Source: Chlamydiota bacterium (GTDB lineage Bacteria; Chlamydiota; Chlamydiia; Chlamydiales; JAAKFR01). Taken from it: a stretch of 64,000 nucleotides of DNA. The stretch spans positions 124,001 to 188,000 of the forward strand of contig JAJFLX010000001.1 in the NCBI GenBank assembly GCA_021772465.1. The letters are read 5' to 3'. Each line of letters opens with the position of its first letter. Positions within the stretch are counted from its first letter, which is position 1. The notes beneath the pieces are model-generated. The model worked only from the letters and a program-made list of their open reading frames with translations, was not told the origin of the DNA and did no database searches. Shown piece after piece: positions 32,851 to 41,845 of this stretch. Both the position numbers and the translations under genes were made by a program.

Positions 32851-35298
32851 ATGGTACGATCGTTTGCTATGAAACTCACTCCAATGATGCAACAATGGAA
32901 GAGCTGCAAAGAGGTCGCAAAAGAGGCGGTTCTCCTCTTTCGGATGGGCGATTTCTATGAAGCTTTTTTTGAGGATGCTGAGATCATAGCGAAAGAGCTC
33001 GACTTAACTCTCACCAAACGAGGTGGCATCCCCATGGCCGGCGTACCGTGGCATACCTGTGAGAGTTACATCGATCGCCTTGTCAACAAGGGAAAGCGAG
33101 TAGCTATCGCAGAGCAAACGGAAGACCCTAAACTAGCTAAAGGGCTTGTCAAACGTGAAATTGTCCGCTTTATCACTCCTGGTACCGTAGTCAACCTCAC
33201 AAGCCAAGGGAACAATTTCATCGCAGCTGTCGCTCAAGTGGGTTCTCTTTTTGGCCTCGCCTTCCTCGATCTCACCACCTCTTTATTCCAAGTTATTGAA
33301 GTAGAAGATCGCCGGGAGATTCAAGCGGAACTCTACAGACTCTCCCCAGCTGAAATTTTGACAACGCCTACTTTTCGTGCCAAGCATGCAGATCTTGTAG
33401 AAGACTTAAATGGGGTCATCTTCTCAACTGCCACCTGGCAATTTGAGCACAAAGCCGCTTACAACTATTTGATTGATCACTTCAAAGTCCCTCACCTCGA
33501 TCATTTTGGATTGAAAACTCAGGTGGCTGCAATCAATGCAGCCGGCGCTCTTCTCTCCTATATTCACGAAGAGCTCTCGCTTCCCATCCACCACATCCGT
33601 CAAATCAAGCCTCTCGCCTGCGAGGAGATCCTCTCAATCGATCGAGTCACTGGGCGGAATTTAGAGCTCACCGAGCCCCTCCACAAAGGCCCCCGTTCCA
33701 CAACACTTCTCCAGGTGATCGATAAGACGCAAACCCCTATGGGCAGTCGACTCATGGGGGGGTGGTTGAAGCGCCCTTTGCAAAAAAAAGCTCCCATTGA
33801 AAAGAGACTAGAGAGCGTAGAGATGCTCTATTTTCAAGCTGAAGTTCTTGCTAAGCTGCGAGCTGAGCTCAAAGATGTGCGCGACCTCGAACGGTTGATG
33901 GTACGCCTTTCAACAGGCTATGGCACCCCAAGAGATTTGCTCGCACTCGCACACTCGTTGCAGCCAGTCGCATCTTTGAAAAAAACTGTAGGCAAGCTCG
34001 AGGCTCCCCTTCTTCAAGAGTGCGAAAAAGAGCTCCAAGATCACACTGAGCTTGTGGAGACAATTCAGGGTGCTCTCGTCGATGAGCCCCCGCTTCGACT
34101 ATCTGATGGGGGGATCTTTCGTGAGGGAGTCTCTGCCGAGCTCGATGAGCTTCGCGCCATCACTCGGGGGGGGAAAAGCTGGCTTGCAAACTACCAGTCA
34201 AAGCTCAAAGAAGAGACGGGTATCAGGAACCTCCGGGTAAATTTCAACAAAGTCTTTGGGTACTATATTGAGGTGAGTCAAGGGCAAGCCCACCTGATGC
34301 CTGAGAGCTTTCAGAGGCGACAAACTTTAGTCAACTCAGAGAGGTTTATCTCGCCTGAGCTCAAGGAGTATGAAACAAAAGTTCTCAGCGCAGAGGATCG
34401 AACCCACCAGCTTGAACAAACACTCTTTCAAGAGCTTCGAAGCCGAGTTCTCGAGCATGAAAAAGAAGTTATCGCCACAGCCGGGGCTGTGGCTACTCTC
34501 GATGTCCTCGCAGCGCTGGCTTTAGTTGCAAAAAAAGAGAGATACTGCCGTCCCACTCTCGATGAGGGGAGCTCGCTTACAATAGAGAGAGGGCGTCACC
34601 CAGTTGTAGATTCTCTAGACCCTGACCGCTTCATTGCCAACGATACCCTGCTCGATCAGAGGGAGCGGTTGATGGTGATCACAGGGCCGAATATGGCGGG
34701 CAAGTCGACTTATATCCGACAAGTAGCCCTACTTGTCATTCTCGCTCAGATGGGATCTTTTGTCCCGGCCGACCGCGCACATATCGGGCTTGTCGACAAG
34801 ATTTTTACCCGCATAGGTGCTAGCGACGATCTTTCAAGTGGGCAGTCAACCTTTATGGTAGAGATGAGTGAAACGGCCCATATCCTCAATAACGCTACGG
34901 CTCGCTCCCTTGTCATTCTCGATGAGATCGGGAGAGGAACGAGTACCTATGATGGGGTAGCCATCGCTTGGTCGGTAGCAGAATATCTCGTGCAGATGCA
35001 AACAAAAACCCTTTTTGCCACTCACTACTGGGAGTTGACTGACCTTGAGACGCAATTTGAGGGGGCAGTCAACTACCACGCCGCTGTGCAAGAACACCGA
35101 GAAGAGATCCGTTTTCTCCACCAAATCAAAAGAGGGGGGGGAGGAAAAAGTTACGGCATCCACGTCGCAAAGCTCGCGGGGCTCCCTCTCACTGTAATCA
35201 GCAGAGCTCAAGCTATTTTAAAAAAACTCGAACCTAGCAAAGAGAAGCGTTTTCGCGTCCAAGCAACTGCGCGTGAAGAGCAGCTCACACTTTTCTAG
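32851..35298 (+). CDS. mutS: DNA mismatch repair protein MutS
   Basis: 815 residues. The mismatch-reading motif is LFRMGDFYEAFFEDA near the N-terminus (the F-x-E of MutS is FYE here). The clamp and lever regions follow, then the ATPase: Walker A GPNMAGKSTYIRQ and Walker B VILDEIGRGTSTYDG, and the THYWEL helix. The MutL-interaction and dimer tail is short. The initiator is uncertain: ATG 32851 or ATG 32869 (MKLTPMMQQW), the latter closer to the usual N-terminus. It is followed after two bases by uvrC. No MutL gene lies in the window. Confidence 0.95.
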   Translation: MVRSFAMKLTPMMQQWKSCKEVAKEAVLLFRMGDFYEAFFEDAEIIAKELDLTLTKRGGIPMAGVPWHTCESYIDRLVNKGKRVAIAEQTEDPKLAKGLVKREIVRFITPGTVVNLTSQGNNFIAAVAQVGSLFGLAFLDLTTSLFQVIEVEDRREIQAELYRLSPAEILTTPTFRAKHADLVEDLNGVIFSTATWQFEHKAAYNYLIDHFKVPHLDHFGLKTQVAAINAAGALLSYIHEELSLPIHHIRQIKPLACEEILSIDRVTGRNLELTEPLHKGPRSTTLLQVIDKTQTPMGSRLMGGWLKRPLQKKAPIEKRLESVEMLYFQAEVLAKLRAELKDVRDLERLMVRLSTGYGTPRDLLALAHSLQPVASLKKTVGKLEAPLLQECEKELQDHTELVETIQGALVDEPPLRLSDGGIFREGVSAELDELRAITRGGKSWLANYQSKLKEETGIRNLRVNFNKVFGYYIEVSQGQAHLMPESFQRRQTLVNSERFISPELKEYETKVLSAEDRTHQLEQTLFQELRSRVLEHEKEVIATAGAVATLDVLAALALVAKKERYCRPTLDEGSSLTIERGRHPVVDSLDPDRFIANDTLLDQRERLMVITGPNMAGKSTYIRQVALLVILAQMGSFVPADRAHIGLVDKIFTRIGASDDLSSGQSTFMVEMSETAHILNNATARSLVILDEIGRGTSTYDGVAIAWSVAEYLVQMQTKTLFATHYWELTDLETQFEGAVNYHAAVQEHREEIRFLHQIKRGGGGKSYGIHVAKLAGLPLTVISRAQAILKKLEPSKEKRFRVQATAREEQLTLF

Positions 35299-35300
35299 CT

Positions 35301-37115
35301 ATGCCATTTCCCACTGAAGAACTTCAACGGTTTCCGACCCACCCTGGTGTCTACTTGATGAAAGATGCGAAGGGAAAGGTGATCTATGTCGGGAAAGCGA
35401 AGAATCTTCGGAACCGAGTAAAGCAATACTTCATCCCTGGACGCGATGGGCGCGCTATGGTCCCTTATCTCACTGTCCAAGTGGAGTCTATTGACACCAT
35501 TGTCGTTACCTCTGAGAAGGAGGCCCTCATCTTAGAAAACAACCTGATTAAGAAGCATCGCCCCAAATACAATGCGCTTCTAAAAGATGATAAAACCTAC
35601 TTCAGTTTGATGGTGAATCACAAGCACCGATGGCCGAGAGTTTGTGTTGCAAGATTCAAAGGGAAACCCCCTCCGGGCAATCTCTATTTTGGTCCTTATA
35701 CGCAAGGCTATGCGGCGAAACAAACTTTGGAGCTATTGCGGATGCTCTTCCCCTTAAGGCAGTGCTCTGACCGCGAGCTCGAGAGCCGAACTCGCCCTTG
35801 TATTCTCTATGAGATGAAAAAATGTGTCGCCCCATGTGTTGAGAAGTGCAGCAAAGAGAGCTACGACAAGCTCGTCTCGGGTGTTGTAAGTTTTTTGAAA
35901 GGCCACGATGCCACGATTCGAAATGAGCTAAAAGCTGAAATGCAAAAAGCTATGGAAGATCTTGAATTTGAAAGAGCCGAGCGCATTTTCCGCACGCTGC
36001 GTTATATCGAGAGTACCCTTGAGAAGCAAGTGGTCGAAAAGGCGGGACTGAAAGATCTCGATGTCATTGGGCTCTGCCGCGAGGGTGAGCGGGTAGCTCT
36101 CGCTCAACTCCTCTTTCGAGAGGGAAAGCTCATTAGCAGCCAGGGGCATGTTTTTCCCAAAACGGCGCAAGATGATGAGGGGATTCTCACCTCCTTTCTT
36201 TTGCAGCAGTACAGCGACCAGGAGCTCCTTCCAGCAGAGATCGTGCTCCCAAAAAAAGTGAGCTTGGAGCTAGAGGCTCTGCTGCACGTGAAACTCACCA
36301 CCCCCTCACGCGGCAATAAACGTGCCCTTCTAGAGATGGCAGCAGCCAATGCAGAGGCAAAAATGAAGCAGGAGCCCAATACAAAAGAGCAAACCTTGCT
36401 TTTGATGGAAGAGGTTTTCCATCTGACCAACTACCCTGAGCAGATCGAGTGTTTTGACAACTCAAACCTTTCAGGATCAGAACCTGTGGGCGCTATGGTC
36501 GCTTTCATCAACGGAGAGAAATCTCCCCAGCGCTACCGGAAGTACAAGATTAAAGCAGCGGACCGCTCAGACGATTACGGCGCGATGAAAGAGGTGCTCA
36601 CCCGGAGAATGAAGCGGGCTAAAGAGGAGGAGCAGCTCCCCGATATGCTCCTTATCGATGGAGGGAGAGGACACCTCAACCTTACCGTCGACATCCTCGA
36701 AGATCTAGACATCACGACCGTCGATGTCGTGGCCATCGCTAAAGAGAAGGGACGACACGACCGTGGGGCCACTCGTGAAAAGGTCTACCTACGAGAGGTC
36801 AACGAAGCGCTTTTACTTCCACGCAACTCTCCCTTGCTTTTTCTCATCCAACAGATCCGAGATGAAGCGCATCGTTTTGCCATCACCTTTCAAAGAGAGC
36901 GCCGAAAAAAACAGACTTTTGCCAGCCCTTTCGATTCCCTATCAGGGATAGGGCCGGTGAAAAAAAAGCGGTTGATTGTCCGCTTTGGAAGCTGGAAACG
37001 TCTGCTTGCAGCTTCTGAGACAGAGTGGAAAGAAGTGAAAGGGATCACACAAAGAGATGTGGAAACCCTACGCGGAAGGAAAGAAGAGGAACATCAAAAT
37101 AAAAAGCAGAGCTAA
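35301..37115 (+). CDS. uvrC: UvrABC system protein C
   Basis: 604 residues of the excision nuclease. Domains in order: GIY-YIG endonuclease (about 15-95, GVYLMKDAKGKVIYVGKAKNL, making the 3' cut), a cysteine-containing region (CILYEMKKCVAPCVEKCS), a UVR-like helix pair (about 205-240), the RNase H-like domain (about 380-535, CFDNSNLSGSEPVGAMV, LLIDGGRGHLNLT, which makes the 5' cut), and a helix-hairpin-helix tail (SLSGIGPVKKKRLIVRFGS). It sits two bases after mutS. The 3' end overlaps the permease gene by 48 bases. Confidence 0.95.
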   Translation: MPFPTEELQRFPTHPGVYLMKDAKGKVIYVGKAKNLRNRVKQYFIPGRDGRAMVPYLTVQVESIDTIVVTSEKEALILENNLIKKHRPKYNALLKDDKTYFSLMVNHKHRWPRVCVARFKGKPPPGNLYFGPYTQGYAAKQTLELLRMLFPLRQCSDRELESRTRPCILYEMKKCVAPCVEKCSKESYDKLVSGVVSFLKGHDATIRNELKAEMQKAMEDLEFERAERIFRTLRYIESTLEKQVVEKAGLKDLDVIGLCREGERVALAQLLFREGKLISSQGHVFPKTAQDDEGILTSFLLQQYSDQELLPAEIVLPKKVSLELEALLHVKLTTPSRGNKRALLEMAAANAEAKMKQEPNTKEQTLLLMEEVFHLTNYPEQIECFDNSNLSGSEPVGAMVAFINGEKSPQRYRKYKIKAADRSDDYGAMKEVLTRRMKRAKEEEQLPDMLLIDGGRGHLNLTVDILEDLDITTVDVVAIAKEKGRHDRGATREKVYLREVNEALLLPRNSPLLFLIQQIRDEAHRFAITFQRERRKKQTFASPFDSLSGIGPVKKKRLIVRFGSWKRLLAASETEWKEVKGITQRDVETLRGRKEEEHQNKKQS

Positions 37116-38405
37116 GATCCAAGAGAGAGGGTGAACACCGCGAGCTTTTCCCGAAAAGAGCTTGATTCCACAGTAGGTGATGTAACCTACTGCAATGCCT
37201 TTTGCTATACTGAAAGTTAGAGGAATGAGAAGCAAAGTGGTAAATGCGGGGATCCACTCGGATGCATCATCCCAATCAATCTTTGAGATACGCCTGAGCA
37301 TCATCCCCCCGATGATTAGAAGAGCTGGAGCTGTTGCAAAAAGAGGGATGGAGCTTGCAAGGGGTGCAAAAAAGAGGGCTAGTAGAAAAAGCATGCCAGC
37401 TGTAACAGCTGTAAGCCCTGTTTTGCCTCCCACACTCAATCCCGCGGCAGATTCGAGATAAACAGCCACACTCGTCGCTCCCAAAACGGGAGCGAGAAGT
37501 GTCCCTGTGGTGTCGGGCAATAGCGCGCGGCTCACTCTCGGAAATCGGCACTTATTGCCAGTGCACGGCTCGAGAAAATTCCCCTCTTCAGCAAGGCCTA
37601 CTAACGTCCCTGTCGAATCAAAAAGCCCGACAAAGAGAAAAGAGATTAAAGCTCCGAGATGTTTCAAATTGAAAGCTCCACGTACATCAAGCTCAAACCA
37701 GGTGGGACGAAGGGAGGCGGGCCAGGCAACTACCCCTCGCCACTCTACTTGCCCGAGCAAAAGAGCGAAAACCCAAACGGCCAAAATGCCCAAAAAAATA
37801 GCGCCGTGAATTCGAAGTCTGAAGAAAACTCCAGTGAGCACAATCCCTACAAGGGCGAGAACATGTGAGATCGACCTAGGATCCCCAAAGGAGAGAAGTG
37901 TATGAGGATCTGCTACAACGATACCCGCATTTTTCAGTCCAATCAATGCCAAAAATAGCCCCATGCCTGCGGTCGTTGCTAGACGAAGAGAGAGCGGAAT
38001 CGCTTGAATGAGAAGCTGCCTTATACGGAGTAAATTGAGAAGAAGAAGAATGACGCCAGTGAGAAACACAAGACCCAAAGCGACTTGCCAGGTGTGACCC
38101 CCACCGAGCACCACCGAGTAGGTAAAATAAGCTGCAAGCGCAATGCCGGGCGCTAACACGAAGGGATAGCCTGCCAAAAATCCCATCATAAGTGAGGCGT
38201 AAGCTCCCACAAGCGCCATAGCAACCATGACAGCGCCGAGATCGAGTCCTGCCTCGGAAAGAATCGAGGGAACTACGAGCAAGGCATAGGCGAGCGTCAA
38301 AAAAGTGGTAGCCCCAGCGAGTAGCTCGCGCGGAAGCGTCGAGCCTCTCTCTTTGATGCGAAAAAACTTATTGATTGAGACCAATATTGAAGGTGAAGCC
38401 ATCAT
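37068..38405 (-). CDS. AzgA-type purine permease (NCS2 family)
   Basis: 445 residues with about 12-14 helices. Family features are ATTFLTLAYALLVVPSILSEAG, PFVLAPGIALAAYFTY, TAGMGLFLALIGLKNAGIV, the acidic ISFLFVGLFDSTGTLVGLAE motif, and a TTGTLLAPVLGATSVAVYLESAAG loop. This group (AzgA/PbuG) imports adenine, guanine or hypoxanthine with protons, which fits a parasite that takes up host purines; the substrate is inferred. The 3' end overlaps uvrC by 48 bases on the opposite strand, and the start overlaps the AmaP-like gene by 38 bases on the same strand. Confidence 0.87.
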   Translation of the reverse strand: MMASPSILVSINKFFRIKERGSTLPRELLAGATTFLTLAYALLVVPSILSEAGLDLGAVMVAMALVGAYASLMMGFLAGYPFVLAPGIALAAYFTYSVVLGGGHTWQVALGLVFLTGVILLLLNLLRIRQLLIQAIPLSLRLATTAGMGLFLALIGLKNAGIVVADPHTLLSFGDPRSISHVLALVGIVLTGVFFRLRIHGAIFLGILAVWVFALLLGQVEWRGVVAWPASLRPTWFELDVRGAFNLKHLGALISFLFVGLFDSTGTLVGLAEEGNFLEPCTGNKCRFPRVSRALLPDTTGTLLAPVLGATSVAVYLESAAGLSVGGKTGLTAVTAGMLFLLALFFAPLASSIPLFATAPALLIIGGMMLRRISKIDWDDASEWIPAFTTLLLIPLTFSIAKGIAVGYITYCGIKLFSGKARGVHPLSWILALLFILMFLFFPSA

Positions 38406-38841
38406 GATAACCGAGCTGGGTAGAGAGAGATTCCTTAAGCGTATTCTCTATTACTGTCATTTTCTCCTCTGAGGGATACGGGATGTCTGCTAATATTTCA
38501 AGCTTTCGCTTTCCCCGCACAATCACGTCAGTTGCAACTACTGTACCGGGAAAGATGGGTTGAAGAGCCCTATCGACGACTTGCTCGATTGCCCGCTTGT
38601 CTATCGAGACTCCCTCAACCCGGAGACGAAGGTAGCGCCGCCGGCTTAGAAAATAAAGGAGAGTGAGGAAAATTAACCCTGTAAACATGAAAACGAGACC
38701 CATAGGCGCGAAGGCTTTAAAATCAAAAAAACGGCGCCATTGTGGGAAAGAGCCCATTAGAAAAAAAAAGAGCCCCCCAAAAAACATACAGAAACCTAGA
38801 AGAAGACCGGTGATTGAGATCAAGAGATGCTCAGTACGCAT
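38368..38841 (-). CDS. Membrane anchor protein like AmaP
   Basis: 157 residues. Two hydrophobic helices lie at about 5-27 and 44-66, followed by a soluble alpha/beta domain (about 70-157; LRVEGVSIDKRAIEQVVDRAL, VIVRGKRKLEILADIPY). The layout and the Asp23-family neighbour match AmaP of firmicutes, the membrane anchor of Asp23. The name is by analogy; chlamydial members have no tested function that I know. ATG 38841 overlaps the Asp23 stop by 11 bases. Confidence 0.65.
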   Translation of the reverse strand: MRTEHLLISITGLLLGFCMFFGGLFFFLMGSFPQWRRFFDFKAFAPMGLVFMFTGLIFLTLLYFLSRRRYLRLRVEGVSIDKRAIEQVVDRALQPIFPGTVVATDVIVRGKRKLEILADIPYPSEEKMTVIENTLKESLSTQLGYHDGFTFNIGLNQ

Positions 38842-39286
38842 TCAATGCTTGCTCATCGTCTTCAATAAGAGTAGCTGCAGGGTAGACTCCCTCTTTTTTG
38901 CTCGGCTCCTCTTTAGCTTCAGGAATCAAACCTTTAACCACCACATGGACCGAAGCGACATGAAGGCCTGTTAACTTGGTGATCTCTTTAACCACACTTA
39001 CCTGCACCTCTTCCGCTTTTTCAGGAATTACCACGCCGTAGGCCACTAAAATCTCAACTTTAATTTTGACTTGGTGATTTTTGCTATCTTGCTCGACAAA
39101 AATCCCTTTGACGCGATCGGTATCAGCGCGTCCTAGCAAGGTGTCAATCAAAGTCCCCCCCAGCAGGCCAACTCCTTCGACTTTACTCAAACACTGCAAA
39201 ATAATAACTTGAATCACCCGCGACTCAATATCTCGGCTGAAAACTGTCTCTGGCAACTCAAATTCTTTTGTATCTACATCATTCAT
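38831..39286 (-). CDS. Asp23/Gls24 family envelope-stress protein
   Basis: 151 residues from ATG 39286 (MNDVDTKEFELPETVF), with AAGGGA seven bases upstream; a longer frame to 39325 has no ribosome site. The Asp23 domain runs from SRDIESRVIQVIILQCLSKVEGVGLLGGTL through VKIKVEILVAYGVVIPEKAEEVQVSVVKEITKLTGLHVASVHVVV. A polar tail (EAKEEPSKKEGV...) follows. In Gram-positive bacteria Asp23 coats the membrane under alkaline or envelope stress through AmaP. Its pairing with the AmaP-like gene here is the main support. Confidence 0.82.
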   Translation of the reverse strand: MNDVDTKEFELPETVFSRDIESRVIQVIILQCLSKVEGVGLLGGTLIDTLLGRADTDRVKGIFVEQDSKNHQVKIKVEILVAYGVVIPEKAEEVQVSVVKEITKLTGLHVASVHVVVKGLIPEAKEEPSKKEGVYPAATLIEDDEQALNAY

Positions 39287-39328
39287 TTCTGCATCCCTTG
39301 AAAAATAACCGTACAACAGATACAATTT

Positions 39329-39775
39329 ATGTCACCTATGAGTATATTGCAACTTTTCAATCTCATTCTTTTTTGGATCTTTTTTGGGTGCATAGCTTCC
39401 TACTTTGCACAAAAAAGAGGCCGCCACCCGATTCTCTGGTTCGTACTGGGGCTAGTACTCGGAGTTGTTGGTATCCTTCTTTTGTTTGTTCTCCCAAAAA
39501 AGGAGCGTAAATCAAGAGTTGTACCCCCTCCCCGCTTAGATAGAAGCGAGCAGTGGCTGAAATTGTGGTACTATGTGGATGCCCCTACGAGGGAACAGAA
39601 GGGGCCTATGGAATTCACAGAACTAGCGCAAAACTGGAAAGAGAAGCAACTCTCAAAAGAGTCCTACATATGGGGCGAGGGAATGGGAGAGTGGAAGAAG
39701 CTCAACGAGCTCCCTGAGGTTGTAAAAGATCTTGAGACTGCTAATACGGGTCCTCAGACCACAAAGAAGCGATAA
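39329..39775 (+). CDS. Membrane protein with GYF_2 domain
   Basis: 148 residues. Two hydrophobic helices cover about 5-25 and 34-53, with a RGRHP turn between. A basic linker (KKERKSR) leads to a C-terminal domain (about 72-140) of the GYF_2 type: LWYYVDAPTREQKGPMEFTEL, WGEGMGEWKKLNELPEV. GYF_2 domains bind short proline-rich ligands or serve as sensor parts; none of this is shown here. An alternative start at the fourth codon (ATG 39338) is possible. It runs divergently from the Asp23 gene and converges on rpsN, with three bases between. Confidence 0.7.
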   Translation: MSPMSILQLFNLILFWIFFGCIASYFAQKRGRHPILWFVLGLVLGVVGILLLFVLPKKERKSRVVPPPRLDRSEQWLKLWYYVDAPTREQKGPMEFTELAQNWKEKQLSKESYIWGEGMGEWKKLNELPEVVKDLETANTGPQTTKKR

Positions 39776-39778
39776 GGT

Positions 39779-40084
39779 CTACCAGCTAGCTTTTGTGACA
39801 CCGGGAATCATTCCCATCCCTGCAAGCTCTCGAAAACAGATACGAGATACTTTGAATTTTCTAAGATAACCATGGGGCCGTCCTGTAAGCTGGCAACGAT
39901 TTTTAAGACGGCTTGGAGAGGTGTCTCGACGCATCTTGTTTAGTGCAACACGTGCTGACTCGCGCTCTTCTTCAGAGAGACTCATGTCTTTTCCCTTGCT
40001 ACGAAGCTCAGAGCGACGTTTCCAGTTCATGCTCACGAGTTTTTCTCTTTTTTTCTGTTTGGCTATAGATGACTTTTTTGCCAT
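39779..40084 (-). CDS. rpsN: 30S ribosomal protein S14
   Basis: 101 residues, the long zinc-free form of S14 (no CxxC pairs). Typical segments are [37 protein letters not shown] and [27 protein letters not shown]. It binds 16S rRNA in the head of the small subunit. It is followed in the same order as in Chlamydia by rpmJ upstream and rpmH on the other strand. Confidence 0.97.
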   Translation of the reverse strand: MAKKSSIAKQKKREKLVSMNWKRRSELRSKGKDMSLSEEERESARVALNKMRRDTSPSRLKNRCQLTGRPHGYLRKFKVSRICFRELAGMGMIPGVTKASW

Positions 40085-40096
40085 GATTCCTCTAAA

Positions 40097-40234
40097 TTAT
40101 TTTTTGCGAGCAGGCCCTTTCTGTCTCTGTTTTCGGTTGGGGTCTTTTTTGTTGATCACGTAGAGACGCCCTCTGCGTCGGACGAGTTTGTCGCCTTTTG
40201 AAGGGACCGCTTTGATTGAAGATCTAACATCCAT
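40097..40234 (-). CDS. rpmJ: 50S ribosomal protein L36
   Basis: 45 residues from ATG 40234 ([20 protein letters not shown]). The C-terminal part [20 protein letters not shown] matches the chlamydial L36 closely. The usual zinc ligands (C-x2-C...C-x4-H) are absent, so it is the zinc-free form. An upstream frame to 40348 is ignored because the extra part is not L36-like. It lies 12 bases upstream of rpsN on the same strand. Confidence 0.94.
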   Translation of the reverse strand: MDVRSSIKAVPSKGDKLVRRRGRLYVINKKDPNRKQRQKGPARKK

Positions 40235-40367
40235 AATTGTGTCCAATTTTTCAGTGATTGCCACTACTTTAGGGCACTTCCCTATTTCTTTGCAAGAGGC
40301 TTGCTGTTTTCTGCCGTTTTTGCTATCCTCTCGCTTCCGATAATACAAGAAGAAGGATGTTAGGGCG

Positions 40368-40505
40368 ATGAAACGTACTTACCAACCGAGCAAGCAACGC
40401 CGGAAGTCTGCAACAGGGTTTCGCACGCGTATGAAAACAAAAAATGGACGTAAAATATTGAGCCGAAGGCGTAAAGCGGGTCGCTACAGCCTCACTCCGT
40501 GTTAA
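40368..40505 (+). CDS. rpmH: 50S ribosomal protein L34
   Basis: 45 residues: [18 protein letters not shown] at the start, then [22 protein letters not shown]. This is unmistakably L34, which lies on the 23S rRNA. GAAGGA is found ten bases before the ATG. The last codons overlap the rnpA start by seven bases, the usual rpmH-rnpA pair. It is divergent from rpmJ. Confidence 0.97.
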   Translation: MKRTYQPSKQRRKSATGFRTRMKTKNGRKILSRRRKAGRYSLTPC

Positions 40506-40843
40506 ATTTTTCTCCAAATCTAAGACTTCGTCGGTCATGGGAATACCATGCATGCCGACGGAAAGGAACCTCAGCATCAGGCCCCTTGCTTAGGCTTCAT
40601 ATCCGTAGAGGGACTCCTTCCCTCAAGCTGGGCATCACTGTTACCAAACGTTATGGAAAAGCGCATAAGAGAAACCGATTCAAGCGTTGTGTTCGCGAGG
40701 CTTTCAGAAAGATCCAACAGAACCTTCCTTCCGATCTCCACCTCAATGTTGCCCCGCAGATGGGAATTCAAGCTGTCTCTACCCCCGAAATTGAGCGCGA
40801 GCTTTTAAGCTTTCTTATCGAACCTGCTTGCGAATGTAGCTAA
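40499..40843 (+). CDS. rnpA: Ribonuclease P protein component
   Basis: 114 residues. The signature [19 protein letters not shown] followed by CVREAFRK is the RNR motif of RnpA, which helps the RNA subunit bind pre-tRNA. The N-terminus ([21 protein letters not shown]) and middle strand LLRLHIRRG fit too. It starts with GTG 40499, inside the last codons of rpmH, and is translated from the same message. The catalytic RNA (rnpB) was not found in the window. The 3' end overlaps the thioredoxin-like gene by 29 bases. Confidence 0.92.
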   Translation: MLNFSPNLRLRRSWEYHACRRKGTSASGPLLRLHIRRGTPSLKLGITVTKRYGKAHKRNRFKRCVREAFRKIQQNLPSDLHLNVAPQMGIQAVSTPEIERELLSFLIEPACECS

Positions 40844-41747
40844 GCGAGTGCTCGATATCATTTTTCAACGAATGGGGAGCCATGTGCTGGGCAACCTCAG
40901 CATGTTCAAGAGCTGAAACCCACTCATCTTTATCGAGATAAAACTGAGCTATCATCATCTCAATACGCCAGACATTTTCAGAATCTATATCGCCAAATTT
41001 TTTCAAATAGGCCTCCAAGGGACGAACTGAGCGCGCACCACCCGCTTCAAAGTCAATAATAGCTACTTGGAAGTGGATTTGATGATCGCTACTTTTCAAA
41101 AGTTCATGGCGAAAGGCGAGCGCTTCAGAGGAACTGATCCGATCGACAAAAGCGAGTTGACGGTACCGCTCGAGTAAAAAATAGGGCTCATTTCTCTCAA
41201 GACCTGCCCCCATTATCTCATCTTGCGCCTCTATCTGCGATAGTTCTTGGGCGAGTTGATAGAGTTCCACAAGAGCCTCTCTCTTTTCAGGGAGCTTTTT
41301 TAGAGCCTCCTTTAAATAGGCGTCTTGCCTCTCCATGCAAAGAAGAGTAGCTGCCAGCTGCTCTCCCTCTTCGGGGAGATAGCCAAGGCGAGTGATCTCT
41401 CTCCCATCGGTCGCTAAAAGTATCAGGGTGGGGTAGCTTGTAATTCCAAATCTCTGGCGAAGCATCTCATTTACGTCTCTCTCAACTGGTGAAGAGAGCT
41501 GCGTATGTTTGGGAAAATTGATTTCAACGCAGATGAATTTATCTTCGACTCGCTCTTGAAAAGAGCTGGAATCGAGCACTTCATGCTTGAGCTGCATGCT
41601 TTGTGCAGACCAGTCTGACCCTGAAAAGAAAAGAAGCACAGGAAGCTTTTTTTCAATACTTTCTCGAACGGATTCCGAATAATCCGTTGTCCATGAGGAT
41701 GTTAAAACTAATACACCAAAAAGAATCAGGACATTGAAGTATTTCAT
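40815..41747 (-). CDS. Exported thioredoxin-fold protein without active cysteines
   Basis: 310 residues. A signal peptide (about 1-18, MKYFNVLILFGVLVLTSSW) leads to a thioredoxin-like domain (about 25-140) with LPVLLFFSGSDW and the cis-proline strand FGITSYPTLILLATDG. Where the redox CxxC should be, the sequence is SDWSAQSMQ, so it cannot do thiol-disulfide exchange. The next gene has the intact SDWCGWCKKMD. The second half (about 145-310) is helical and could be TPR-like. It probably acts as a periplasmic binding or chaperone protein. It may correspond to C. trachomatis CT783, remembered as a predicted disulfide isomerase; that match is a guess. Confidence 0.78.
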   Translation of the reverse strand: MKYFNVLILFGVLVLTSSWTTDYSESVRESIEKKLPVLLFFSGSDWSAQSMQLKHEVLDSSSFQERVEDKFICVEINFPKHTQLSSPVERDVNEMLRQRFGITSYPTLILLATDGREITRLGYLPEEGEQLAATLLCMERQDAYLKEALKKLPEKREALVELYQLAQELSQIEAQDEIMGAGLERNEPYFLLERYRQLAFVDRISSSEALAFRHELLKSSDHQIHFQVAIIDFEAGGARSVRPLEAYLKKFGDIDSENVWRIEMMIAQFYLDKDEWVSALEHAEVAQHMAPHSLKNDIEHSLSYIRKQVR

Positions 41748-41806
41748 ATTTTTTTTTATAAATAACTGTCTAATTCCTCAAAACCCAAAATATCGATAAG
41801 TTAGGC

Positions 41807-41832
41807 TCCCCCCCCCGGCCGAGGACCGGGGA
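41807..41832 (-). terminator. GC-rich hairpin between the two thioredoxin-like genes
   Basis: CTCCCC(CCCC)GG and CCGGGGAG form a stem of six to eight pairs around CCGAGGA, just after the stop of the DsbH-like gene on the minus strand. There is no T run, so it could be a weak terminator or only a stable fold. Confidence 0.35.
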
Positions 41833-41845
41833 GAGACAAAAGAGA

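Noticed and set aside
40235..40348. N-terminal extension of rpmJ
   Set aside because: The extra 38 residues do not resemble L36, and the 45-residue form matches the chlamydial protein in full.
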